From Harmothoe impar (Eukaryota > Annelida > Polychaeta > Phyllodocida > Polynoidae): a stretch of 64,000 bases of DNA. The notes beneath the pieces are model-generated. The model was not told the DNA's origin. It saw only the letters and a program-made list of their open reading frames with translations, and did no database searches. The position numbers and the translations under genes were made by a program. Shown one piece after another: positions 11,791 to 21,957 of the stretch. Position 1 is the stretch's first letter, and each line of letters opens with the position of its first letter. The DNA is taken from assembly GCA_947462335.1 (NCBI GenBank), contig OX381715.1, positions 38,044,650-38,108,649 of the forward strand. Direction: 5' to 3'.

Positions 11791-13782
11791 AACATTTAAA
11801 ATTGACCGAAAGGTTAAAAAGGAGCCCTTATTTGGTAACTCATCATAATGGTTTATACCACATGAGGAAAATGGATACGGTACGAATTAATCAAAGTATG
11901 CATTGAAAATGAATGGCGAACTGAATTGATATGCATTATATGATGATGAATAAAGATAAATTCAAAAGCAAAGATTTGAAGTATTAAGGCAGCATCCCGT
12001 CCTTAAAGGGTTAGAAGTTGGATCAGTGAGGGTGACATAGGAGAGGGGGAAGAGGACCAGGGACTGTTTACAGATGTACATCGGAGGTAGAGAGGACACA
12101 CGGGGGTGTAAGGGTGTAGAATGGACGAGAGGAGGAAGGAGGGAAGTGGAGGAAGACTGATGGGGTGTGTTGGTACAGTAAAGAGGGCGTGGTGAACAGT
12201 ATAAGAAGCAATGGAGAGCATCAGACTAAGGGGACTGCTAGCCATGTACAACGTCAACAATGTCAACATTATGATAGGGGAGGGGGCCTAAAACTGCAGT
12301 TTTTGTTTCGTTGCAAATGTAGAGAAACTGACATTTCTTTATGATGTCACAGGGCCATGATTATTCAATGGCTTGCCAAAACACAACTTTCCTTCTTTTA
12401 AACCAATGGGTCTCGCGTATTCCACATAAATTAAAGGAGAAGTCGGTTGTGTTAGTATAGTAAAGCGGTAAGGGTTGTAAGCAGTATTAGAAATGGGTAG
12501 TATCAGAAGGCCGGGGTCAGACAGAGAATGAGTAAGCAGTATACGGAATGGGGAGTTGGGCCAGGGACATTCTGTACTTGGGGCTGGGCAGGGGACACTC
12601 TCCAAGCAGATTCTCTCTACCGTTTCTACCGCCACCATTTCCTCTCTGCCAAAACGCAGTGAATCACCTTGAGAAATTACCTATGCCATGCTTTTTTAAA
12701 TAATCATTATTACAACCCTGAATTGTTTCAATTATTCAACTAAGAAGGCCCTAAGAGGTATGAAGAAAAATATGTTCAAAATTAGAAAGTTATTTATCAT
12801 GTTTTGATGCCTAAAATGTAACATATTCATGGGAACTATTTTTGATGTATGGTTACTGCAGTGTGTGATGGGGATAAAAGAGCAGGCAAGTAGTACCCGT
12901 TTCTTCCTTTCTTCCATAGAAGAGTTCCTATAGTCCGTACATTTGGACAGAGTCTTGTTTTAGACTGTGCTGGGAAAGAGGGCAGTGGTGAGGGGGGTAG
13001 GGGGTGCAGGGGGGGGGGGATAGGGGTAGGGGTAGGGGGGCGCCCTCCAGGGTCAGCAGTAATCCTGCTAATACAGACTAATAGGATCCACTCCCCTTCA
13101 GCCCCTCTCCTCCCTCTCCCCCTTCTCCCCCTCCTCCCCCTGCCACCACTGCCACACCAACCCGTCACTAGGTCTGTAGTCACCACACCAGATGTGCAGT
13201 AGGTGTGTGTGGAAGAGGGACAGTGTAGACAGGTAGACCACCACACCACACAGCTTAAGGGGGTGGTCACTTTTTAACAGCAGGGGGTGGTGAGCATGTC
13301 AAAATACTTTTGGTCCCCCCGCAAGAGGGGTCGGACGTTATTTTTATATTCATTATTCTATTATTGAAGGTTATGATTAAATATGTTTAAGAACATAATC
13401 TGCCACTGGACTGGGCAGCGCTGCTATCACGTCCAGGCCATAATATTATGGGTAATTATGGTTTACGATTGAGCAAAGTCCCACTATTCCATAAAAACAA
13501 ATCTTGCTGACCAAAGTCATTAATTTGGTCACCGGAGGGCATTCACCAACTTTCTCAATCAGACTTTGATGTGTTTATACTCAAGCAACAGCTTCAAAAA
13601 AGGAATTCCTACTCAATGGGGCAACATTTATGCCTGTTTCATGCTAAATGTCAATCTGCCTGGGTAGCTCCTTCCGTCAGTGTGTGAGCTGGGACTGCTA
13701 CTAAAACTGGCACCGAGCAGGCCTGGAGCTGTCGGCGCCGTGCTTAAAGTCAATGAAGCAGGGCTCCGTGGTCACAAGTAGG
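11791..13782. other. Host intergenic DNA, no gene seen
   Basis: Frames on the minus strand around 12836-13270 overlap C/G-rich low-complexity sequence and show no domain. Confidence 0.5.
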
Positions 13783-14115
13783 GTTAACCATTCAAGGACG
13801 GTATGATGCTTTAATGCATCATGGTCTTGGTTGTCATGATGCTTGAATGCAGGTCGTCATGATGCTTAAATGCAGGTCGTCATGATACTTGAATGCAGGT
13901 CGTCATGATGCTTGAATGCAGCCCTGGTGAGTAGCTTGCCAGTGCTGCATTCATGCATCATACCGACCCTATTATATTAGGTTTAGAGACTCCCGAAGGG
14001 TCGGAATGATGCGCCAATGCAGCACCGGTGAGTTATTTACTGAGGCTGCATTGGTGCATCGTGACGAGAAATTATCATCTATTATATGTAGCAACATGCC
14101 GTCCTTAAAGAGATT
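13783..14115. repeat. Dispersed palindromic element with internal tandem expansion
   Basis: Starts GTTAACCATTCAAGGACGG and ends GCCGTCCTTAAAGAG. A 23-bp unit starting GTCATGAT is present four times (13833, 13856, 13879, 13902), making this copy longer than the rest. Confidence 0.8.
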
Positions 14116-14448
14116 GTGGTGTGGGGTGTGGATGAAACCCGTATAACGCCTGTCGGCACACACCATGGTTTAATCACCTCCCCACGTAAAGGCTGTACTT
14201 GTGTGCTCCTCAGCGGCTGCTGCTAGTGAGGTTATAAACTAGATCGGTGACACTTCAAACAGCAAGGTGGGTAGAATAGGGCTTCACATGTCATGTACAT
14301 ACCATGGTGTATGATAGACCCTTCTACACCAGCCTCATTGATAACCACACACTGACATAGGGGAGGCTTTCCCGGGATGCATCAAGTGGGAGAGTTTTCT
14401 TTCTAAAAGTATCTACCTCCCTTTCATTACCTCCCTCCGACCGTCCTA

Positions 14449-14583
14449 TTCCTCCCTCCCTCCCTCCCTCCCTCCCTCCCTCCCTCCCTCCCTCCCTCCC
14501 TCCCTCCCTCCCTCCCTCCCTCCCTCCCTCCCTCCCTCCCTCCCTCCCTCCCTCCCTCCCTCCCTCCCTCCCTCCCTCCCTCC
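14449..14583. repeat. (TCCC)n microsatellite
   Basis: About 130 bp of uninterrupted TCCC units. Frames through it on the minus strand (Gly-Arg-Glu repeats) are artefacts. Confidence 0.97.
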
Positions 14584-16860
14584 GGTCATACACTGAATCC
14601 CTCCATATGCCTCACCCATTCCACATACCCTTCATAATGGCGCTCACTGCTAAAACAACTCATTAGTTCGCATTGCTATAATTGCTATAATACTTGCCAT
14701 GTTATATCTCCCAGTCTGGTGTGTGGACTGTTTGTACCTCACCCCGATCCATTCTGCTCCCCTCCCCCGGCTCCCTCCTGCAGCTTCCCCCACACACCAC
14801 CAGGTGGGGCGTCGGGCGGCGTGTGGCGGTCTCAGCGTCCGAGCTGCTCAGTGAGACGCTGCCCTGCGTCTGGTGAGCAGCTCCTGCTGGTTCCTGCCTG
14901 CTGGGGGACGTGTGGGGTGGGTACTGCTGCTGCATGAGGGTACCAGCGGATACCAGCCCACTACTACAGCCCACTGAACTGTCTCTAGGCACCCGGACCA
15001 ACCCAGTACCAGCAACTGCTGCTACCACGTCCTATTGAACTGCTCTACACCTCACTCTGGATACCAGCGAAATGCCGCTGGTGCTGAGCCTTGAGGATTT
15101 ACCATCTTACAAGTTTATTACTTGGATCTAGGATAAGGTTATATATTTTCAGATCTATCCCAGCTGAGTACCAGAGAAATGCCGCTATGCCTATGTGGCC
15201 CTGGCACTGAACCTTGGGGATTTGCTATCTGAATCAAATTCAGAATTCAGATTCAAAAGTTTTTACTTGGTTCTAGTACAAGGTATAGGTTCAGCTTGTA
15301 TCCCTGTAGCTTTAAATCGTGTATATAGATATATAGATGTAGGATTCTGTACCTGATACTACTGAGGACTCAATGTTCCTGAGCTTTCATCTCTATAATA
15401 GCTGGACTGGGACTGGAGCATTCAGTAACGAGAGATGGCGCCACGTGAGCGGGATACCTATCTGTACGGACACGGCCATCAGTGACTAATGTAGGATAAT
15501 TACGCCATTAGTTTTCAGTCTGTACCAAGACTGTGTTGGAAGAGTGACGCCGCTGCTACATGCTTGGACCTCTCAGAGAGAGGGATTTCCTGAGTCGACC
15601 TCTGCCTCGGAATGCCTCTGACATGGATGCCACTTTGCTGCATGGAGAACTGCTCAGTGAGCTGCTCAGTGAGCTGCTCCCTTGCACTGGTCACTTAATA
15701 TCTGATTCAGATTAAGTGCTGTGTTGACAAAAGTGGAAACTGTATGGGCTCCTTAAAGCTTCCTACTGAAGCTATATCATCGGGTAGAGTTTAATACAGT
15801 ATGGTTGCTGCAGTAGAAGCTGTATTGTAGCATGGGACTAGCTCCTGAGAGCAGTAGATAGGATCTATATTGGACATAGATGAGTTGTTATTATTTCATC
15901 GTAAATTAGAACTACTCTAGCTGTATGATATTGCATGCTCTACCTGTGTATCACTATAGCTGCTATAACTGTATAGTGCAGGAGTCCCACTACCTCATGA
16001 TATCGTCACTTACCAGGATCCCTGAATACCTGTGGTACTAGTGGGCTACAGACTACCAGCGGAATACATGTTAGATTCACTTCGGAATTCTGGGGCTTTC
16101 ATCAGTGTCTATCTCACCTGTACTGGCTTAGATAATGGCCGCGCCCACAGGACAATCGGCTCGTTCCCTATAGTCCTGTGGTAATGTATGGACCTGTAGC
16201 ACCAGGAGGTCATTGTCCCGTGGGAATGTACAGAGGAGTATACACCTGAGGACGTAGCTGACACCATGTCACAGCGACACCTGCCTGACGGGGGGACCAC
16301 CTGGCAGTCTATGCAGTGTGTGTGAGCTATACAGCTACTGCTCAGTAGTATTGTGTGTACAACCACACAGGTGAGGACGTACCAGGACACCTGCCTACCT
16401 GTGGTACCAACGGACAGTCTACATTGATAGTCTGACCTTAGTCAGTTCTGGCTAACAACTGAACGCTGTCACGAGTGATTAACCTAGTTGTTCACTTTTT
16501 GGCTCCTTATACGACCAACCAATGGTTAGTTAATACTATCAGGTTGGTCAGTAGTGACCAATCCCCCTTAGTGAGCATATATGTATATTATGTGAGCCGC
16601 TCTTAGGATATCGGCCAGTAATGGAGAAATACACAGCGGAGGATAGCATCAAGAACCCACGCACAGGGACCCTGCCTACCTGTGGGACCGGTGGGCAGTC
16701 TATGCCGGAGCATCTAGCGAGCTTCTGTGAGTTGCTCTGGGGACATTACCGAGTAGTAATATGTAGAGGAGGGTCCAGCTGCAGCTGATGCCGCAATGTA
16801 CACAGATATCCGTGAGCAGCTCCCCTCATCATCCTACAGGTATAGCAGGAGTATAACCAC
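14584..16860. other. Host DNA with short degenerate duplications, no gene seen
   Basis: About 110-130 bp is duplicated in tandem at 15058-15165 and 15170-15310 (shared AAATGCCGCT and ACCTTG.GGATTT words). Near 16025, 16280, 16390 and 16670 a phrase of the type CTACCTGTGGTACCA followed by CAGTCTA recurs. No protein domain is visible. Confidence 0.55.
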
Positions 16861-17300
16861 GTAACCCTTTATAAGCCGCATACTGCTTTATGCCTTTTGT
16901 GGGAAAGTTGCATCATTGGAGCCCTGGTCAGTGACTTGTATGGACTGCAGTCTTGCAGCATGCATCGTGCCGACCCATGTTAATTGATTCAGTCCTTGAG
17001 GGTGGGTATTATGCATCAATGAAAGTGCATCAATAAAACATGTCGTGTCTAAGCATAACGCATATCAACCCTGTAAGCGCTTGCATAGCGTTTCATGTAT
17101 CATGCCTTTGTCGTCATGATGGATGAATGTAGCCCAGGGTGACTTGCTTATGTTGCATTCAAGCATCATGCCAACCCTATAGAGTTGGCACCGGTGAGCT
17201 AGCCTACTCACCGGGGCTACATTGGAGCATCATGACGACAACTGTCACCTTTTAGCGACGTGCTGTCTTTAAAGGGTTAAAGCACTAAGCCGTCTTTAAA
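16861..17300. repeat. Dispersed palindromic element, extended copy
   Basis: Begins GTAACCCTTTATAAGCCGC and ends CTTTAAAGGGTTAA, with a second degraded end just after. Internal CATGATGGATGAATG and GCATCATGCCAACCC words are present. Confidence 0.7.
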
Positions 17301-17454
17301 GGGCTACAGTGCCTCTTTTCCTGGTCAGGTACCAATAGTGAGTCTTGATGAATGAATCATGCTCCCATCTATTCTGTGACCTTACAAGGGAGTAACACCA
17401 CCACGAGGCAATAAGCCAGGGCTTCATGTGCCTCTACATGGGTGTCCACAATAT

Positions 17455-17660
17455 TGGCCGTGTCGCCGTGTCGAATTTAAGCAAAAGGGCCGTGTCACTG
17501 TGTCGAATTTTATATACATAAGAACTGAAAGGAAAATTCCTGTGGGTCGAATTTTAACCCCACTTTAGCCGTGTCCGTCGAATTTTAAAAGGGCCGTGTC
17601 GCCCGTGTCGTTTCTTAAAAGGGCCGTGTCGCCGTGTCCCCCGTGTCGAATTTTACCCAT
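17455..17660. repeat. Degenerate tandem repeat (GGGCCGTGTCGCCGTGTCG)
   Basis: Several irregular units of AAAGGGCCGTGTCGCCGTGT followed by CGAATTTTA, with fainter copies out to about 17860. Confidence 0.75.
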
Positions 17661-18999
17661 GTAGGGGCACCTTCATGTCCCATGTTGATTTTAAGAAATG
17701 GCCATATCTCCATAATATTATATCGATTTTTTTTTAGAAATGATCATATTGCCATATATCGATTTTAAGAACTGCCCGATGTTACATATCACTATCAAAT
17801 GTTTCCTCCTGTCCCATGTCTCTAAGCCCCGACCTTGGCCCATGTCGCTGTGTCGAATTTAGGGGTATAGGGCCACGTATGTGATATCCAACGTGGAGAT
17901 GCCGTATTAGAGGTTTCTGCACGTGACTTGACCACAGTAAGGGATACCCCAAGATGTCGATTTATCCTCCATTACATGGGGACGGCTAGACCTATTAGAG
18001 ATTTCTTAGTCCAATATCTTCACACCACTCAATCATGTTATTAGACCCAAAGGTGTCCAAGTTTCCCTTCTGTGCTTTATGTGGGAATATGTGAAAGATT
18101 AAGATCATTGGAGTAACGACCTAAAATAGCTCAGAGTTTGCATCGGAAGTCTCGGTGCACTGAGCAACTCAGCCGGGACACTGACTAGAATTATTCTCTA
18201 ATACAACACTTGTTAGTGTGGCGCGCCTCGGATGACGTAAAGGTGTTACGTCACTGATACACCCATGACGTCACATATGACGTATATAGTCGCATCTAAA
18301 CGTCAGGAGACTTGGCATACAGCCAACTAGCCCCGAATAGGAGGGGAATAGGAACCAATTCAGGCGTCCTCCGTGGTCACCATGGTGAGGTATAAAGGAG
18401 GCCCTGGGGACTAACCCGACCATCTCACTCCCCGCTATAACCATTGGATGTCTCACGGGTGGTGCCTCCAGTACGAAAGCCAAGAAGGGTCAGAAATAAT
18501 TTTTTACTTTCAAATAAGAATAATGTGTTTTTTAAGGAAAGGTTTTTCTTTTTTCCATGAAAGTTCATTTTCTTGAGAATAGAAAATAAATAGAATCTTT
18601 TACAAAAGGAAAAAAACTTATTTTTTACACAAAATGAGAAGAAAGAACTTTTCTTGTATGAAAAATATCCTGACCCTTTTGCGTACTCCAGGAGGTGTAC
18701 CACATGCTAGCAACCTTCAGGATACAGATGTCTCTATAACTAGGTATCCCAATAGGCAGCCGCTGGCCGTGTCCTCGCGTAAGAACTCGCCAAAACACAT
18801 ACTTTTAGAAATGCTCTTATATCCATACTATTTGGTGTATCATCTATCTAAAGTATGCTAATGAATGCTCTGATGCATCCGCATCACCCCAATACATGGG
18901 AAACGATGCATCATGATGCTAAGTACCACTGCTAATGCTCTGAAGTTAGGTCACATTTGGAAAACGGGACCCTCTGTCAGTGAGTAGCCATGCAGCCCT
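17661..18999. other. Host intergenic DNA, no gene seen
   Basis: Contains a cluster of CRE-like words at 18230-18290 (listed separately) and an A/T-rich stretch with opposing T-rich and A-rich words at 18520-18670. No coding evidence. Confidence 0.5.
18230..18290. promoter_or_regulatory. Cluster of CRE/ATF-like sites
   Basis: Within 60 bp there are GATGACGTAA, TTACGTCACT, a full TGACGTCA and ATGACGTATA. Four CREB/ATF-type words this close are unlikely to be noise in this composition, but no gene next to them is recognisable. Confidence 0.35.
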
Positions 19000-19421
19000 G
19001 GAGCACTCACAGTCTATATACTAATTTCGCTCCCACGCCATTAGAGATATAGTATCAGGAGTTTCACCACTGTATGCAGGACATTCAGGGGGTCATTTTG
19101 AGATATTACAAGTGGGGATAAGCCTAATGGAACTATTTTTTTATGAAAAAATAAGAAGTTTTAGGCGATTTTTGGCACTTTTTCGAAATATTCTAGACAC
19201 ATATTTGGGATCATTTGAAAGGTATTTTTTTGCTCTATCAGATGCACTATCAACCTAATTGATAGGACTAATGGCGTAAGAGCGAAAACAGAATAAAGAT
19301 CCCAACCCCCTGCAGGCCCAAAATAGACACTGCTTTAGCTCCCATATCATTAAGAATTCAGTCTCAGGAGGTTTACCATTCAAAGCAGGACATTCAGGGG
19401 CTCATTTCGAGGTATGACAAG
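19000..19421. repeat. Host repeat: one intact unit and the left half of the unit hit by the Polinton
   Basis: Unit 1 (about 19000-19310) shares GCAGGACATTCAGGGG, an ACAAG word and TAGACACATATTTGGG with unit 2. Unit 2 begins about 19320, is cut at 19421 by the Polinton and resumes at 42193. The comparison shows that the target held a single ACAAG-type site before insertion. Confidence 0.75.
19416..19421. repeat. Target site duplication, left copy (GACAAG)
   Basis: The six bases before the element are repeated exactly after its right end (42187-42192). Six-base duplications are the rule for Polinton integrases. Confidence 0.95.
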
Positions 19422-19550
19422 AGTAGTATATGGCAGGCTCTACGTAGGGGTGTAATCAAAGGTAATTATATTACAATTACCTGGCTATTACTGGAGGGTG
19501 TTTGGGGGTAATTTAGGCAATTACTTGACTGCTTTACACTTACTTGACAC
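19422..19550 (+). repeat. Left terminal inverted repeat (129 bp)
   Basis: Starts AGTAGTATATGGCAGG and matches the reverse complement of 42058-42186 with one mismatch, at 19484 (G here, A in the other copy's sense). Similarity stops after TTACTTGACAC. Confidence 0.97.
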
Positions 19551-19774
19551 CTACTTTTCTCACTTAAGATAGACAAAGGAGTAGTATATGATAAAACAAT
19601 AGAACAGGGTCAAAAGAGGTAATAGAGAACGGAAGCTATTTTGTATTTTATGACTTAATGGTTGAAGTGAGATTTCATTGTATCACTCTTTTGGATCGTA
19701 GTACTTTGGATTGGGTTAATGCGAGCAAGACGTTGTCTACTAGAATCGCTGAAATCTAGGATTGATTTACTATA

Positions 19775-20359
19775 ATGGAGCGTCTATATCGTCATCATGA
19801 TATGGAAGTTTCTTATATTTATCATGATAAAACACACATGGACGACTTGGATTGCCTGATAACAGAGGACGATTCATTTAGCAAATTCCCAGCTACACAA
19901 AATATAACTATCCCTATGGATTTTAAGTATTTGGAAAAGGCTTGGGATCTTTCTGAAAGAGACAGTTCAGTTAGTGATTCTTGTCTTGTTTTGACTCCTT
20001 TGTTTGAAGCTTTGAAAGCCTTCTTAGACATTATCAAGGAAGAGACTGACTATTTTCTTGTGCAACGTTTGGATACTTTAGAGAGAGCTAATGTGAGATA
20101 CGGATTCATGAATTTAGTATTTTATGGACATGCTGTCGTGAGGAACGCCAAGAAAACAAGGCTGACTCCATTGATAGAAACAAAGGAGTTTATTGCTTTG
20201 TTGAAAGCTGGTTATGCTTATAATTCTGATTTGTTCTCATGTATTCAGATTGAGACTAGATCTCAGTTTAAAGGACTGTTATTGAGTTTAATTTATGACT
20301 CTATGTTATGTCAGCATGGTCAAAGTCATTCTCGACCTTTTTATGGTTGGTCTAAATGA
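19775..20359 (+). CDS. Left-arm family protein 1 (194 aa, unknown)
   Basis: I do not recognise this protein. It starts at an ATG about 225 bp inside the left terminal repeat. The first 60 residues are acidic and His-rich; the remainder is predicted helical, and the chain ends with a PFYGWS motif. Its C-terminal half aligns by eye with the gene at 21958-22658 (shared YN..LF...IETR/TKS.F..LL.S...DS and terminal F.GWS), and more weakly with the gene at 24178-24666, so it is one of three paralogs in this arm. Possible poly(A) signals AATAAA follow at about 20824 and 20855. It is likely an accessory, host-interaction protein by position only. Confidence 0.75.
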   Translation: MERLYRHHDMEVSYIYHDKTHMDDLDCLITEDDSFSKFPATQNITIPMDFKYLEKAWDLSERDSSVSDSCLVLTPLFEALKAFLDIIKEETDYFLVQRLDTLERANVRYGFMNLVFYGHAVVRNAKKTRLTPLIETKEFIALLKAGYAYNSDLFSCIQIETRSQFKGLLLSLIYDSMLCQHGQSHSRPFYGWSK

Positions 20360-20536
20360 CAATTATTTTTTATTTTGATGTCGGTCTCTTTCTCCATTAA
20401 TGAAGAGGAGGCCTATGCATAGTGTGATGTATGGGTCTCTCAGGGGACTAGTTGACAGGTAAGAAAGATGCTCTATCCCGAGCAGTACGGGTTAGAAATC
20501 TCCTTCCAGCAACAGCTTAAGAAGACCTACAACATC

Positions 20537-20625
20537 CAGACCCCGACCAGAGGTCGAGGTCTGTGGCTAATCTCGTGAGATATTGCCGGTGTTTTGTTAT
20601 AATAGAGACGACATGACAGTCTATA
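20537..20625 (+). ncRNA. Structured repeat element, copy 1
   Basis: A hairpin (CAGACC..GACC / GGTC..GGTCTG, 20537-20562) is followed directly by TGGCTAATCTCGTGAGATA and then an ATAATAGAGACGACATG box. The central box is shared with copies at about 21010 and 21613. Transcription is not shown; no protein frame covers it. Confidence 0.4.
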
Positions 20626-20979
20626 TAATTATGTTATAACCGCTTAAAGGGGGTTTAGTACTGTACGTCTTTGAAAATCTATGTTTATCAAGTGTAAATA
20701 TGCTATATAGATGCTCATACTGATGTTCTATGAAAAACTCATTTGTTTCTATTTTAAAAACATTTGTATCAGTTGTAACACGTAGATTTAGAATGCTTTA
20801 TGCGCGTGCTTATGTGAAATTTAATAAAAATGACGCTAGTGGCGCCCTCTTACAATAAAAGAAGGAATTAAGTCATCTGGTAGTTACGCATTTTGTGTTG
20901 CGACGGAGAATATTAAATTTAGTTAGTTAGTTGGTCTCCTAAAGAGGAGACTGTTTGTGAGTCTTTTGGACTCAACTTA

Positions 20980-21075
20980 CTAAAGCTTTATAAAAGCTTT
21001 AGCTAGTGAGGCTAATCTCATCAGATACCTCAGTTTTGAGTGTCTGATAATGTTTTAGACTTCATGTAGTTTTCA
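20980..21075 (+). ncRNA. Structured repeat element, copy 2
   Basis: A perfect 10-bp hairpin (CTAAAGCTTT ATA AAAGCTTTAG, 20980-21002) precedes GAGGCTAATCTCATCAGATA. A second hairpin follows (CAGATAC...GTGTCTG), then ATAATGTTTTAGACTTCATG. Order and boxes match copies 1 and 3. Confidence 0.45.
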
Positions 21076-21596
21076 ATAGATTAAGACAAAAGGGGTTTAA
21101 TATTGAAACATCATAAGTCTGCTAAATGTTAATTAAAATACATTAAAACAAGATATTGAAATCTAAAAGCAATAGTCTTAGAACAGTTTTGTTTAGTTTA
21201 TATTTTAAAAACAGGTCGGCATAGTTTCAAGAAAGACACAAACAGAGTACCCCATTCATGACGTTGTGTCGTATCAGGTAAGTGGCGCCCTCTCGCGAAG
21301 TGAATAAATGCCAGCGTTACTCAACAGAGGACGCCACTATAATAGTAAGGATAGAATTTAGTTACAGACTCGAGTGTTTTCTTTGTTTTATGAATAAAGC
21401 AATGTCGTAGACATTATAAGACAGATGAGATAATGATGTCTACGGTGTTACTAATTGTTTGCGGTACTCGTGATTTTGTATAAGTATTTTGATATATGTG
21501 GAATGTGTTGATGTAATGACATACCCCATTAATTAGCGTCTAGAATCTGCATAAGATGTTACTGGAGAACTACAACCAAAGCATAGAGATTGCAAG

Positions 21597-21685
21597 ACAC
21601 TTTAATTAGTGTGGCTAATCTCATTAGGTATTGAGGTGTTTATTTGACACCTCAAATACCTCCCATATAATCTAAAGTCATTTTA
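21597..21685 (+). ncRNA. Structured repeat element, copy 3
   Basis: A short hairpin (ACACT/AGTGT, 21597-21612) runs into GGCTAATCTCATTAGG. A strong second hairpin follows (AGGTATT-GAGGTGT / ACACCTC-AATACCT, 21625-21661, one bulged base), then ATAATCTAAAGTCAT. It ends a few bases before the tRNA gene, so a shared transcript is possible. Confidence 0.45.
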
Positions 21686-21691
21686 TTAGAA

Positions 21692-21764
21692 GCCTGGTTA
21701 GCTCAGAAGGGAGAGCGTCAGACTTTTAATCTGAAGGTCGCGAGTTCAATCCTCGCACCAGGTG
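21692..21764 (+). tRNA. tRNA-Lys (anticodon UUU)
   Basis: A 73-nt cloverleaf fits fully: acceptor GCCTGGT/ACCAGGT (one G-U), D stem GCTC/GAGC, anticodon stem TCAGA/TCTGA with loop CTTTTAA (anticodon TTT), variable AGGTC, and T stem GCGAG/CTCGC with TTCAATC loop. Discriminator is G. The A box (TAGCTCAGAAGG) and B box (AGTTCAATCC) needed for RNA polymerase III are intact, and a TTTT terminator follows at 21771. There is no intron and no encoded CCA. It lies inside the Polinton, between accessory genes, and all stems pair, so it looks functional rather than a decayed SINE. It may read AAA/AAG codons, which are common in the element's A/T-rich genes; that benefit is inference. Confidence 0.93.
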
Positions 21765-21770
21765 ATTACA

Positions 21771-21774
21771 TTTT
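21771..21774 (+). terminator. RNA polymerase III terminator of the tRNA
   Basis: TTTT run seven bases after the tRNA's 3' end. Four T's is a minimal signal, so read-through into the following hairpin is plausible. Confidence 0.6.
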
Positions 21775-21814
21775 GCTTCTATGTTGGTCACCATCTGTCG
21801 TTTGGAGGTGTATA

Positions 21815-21860
21815 CAGAGTAAAAGTTATGACCATGCAGGTGGTCATAACTTTTACTTTG
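21815..21860 (+). ncRNA. 20-bp hairpin downstream of the tRNA
   Basis: A 20-bp stem with a 6-base loop (AGTAAAAGTTATGACCA, TGCAGG, and its reverse complement), with one G-U pair near the base. It lies 50 bases after the tRNA and before the next gene. A tRNA-plus-hairpin layout is known from gammaherpesvirus tRNA-miRNA transcripts; function here is unproven. It could also be a DNA-level signal. Confidence 0.5.
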
Positions 21861-21957
21861 AGCAATTTAGCCGTGGTTAACACAACAAGTCTATGAGGGC
21901 GCTATTTTAGTTCACGCTGCATGGTAGAGAAGACTGTTCTTTTTACTGCTAGACAAA

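Larger units (their letters stand above)
20360..21691. other. Left-arm non-coding region with structured repeats
   Basis: There is no open frame of note over 1.3 kb. It contains three copies of a hairpin-flanked element (listed separately), two direct AGTGGCGCCCTCT words (20838, 21281) and an inverted variant (21326). It ends at the tRNA gene. Confidence 0.7.

Noticed and set aside
14324..14593. Gly-Gly-Arg-Glu repeat frame
   Set aside because: It is the (TCCC)n microsatellite read in one frame.
20537..21685. The three structured elements as H/ACA snoRNAs or hammerhead ribozymes
   Set aside because: The hairpin-box-hairpin layout recalls H/ACA, but no ANANNA box lies between the hairpins and no ACA is placed at the end; hammerhead core CUGAUGA and GAAA are absent.
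21692..21764. tRNA as a SINE head
   Set aside because: No SINE body, A-tail or target duplication follows, and the mature fold is intact.
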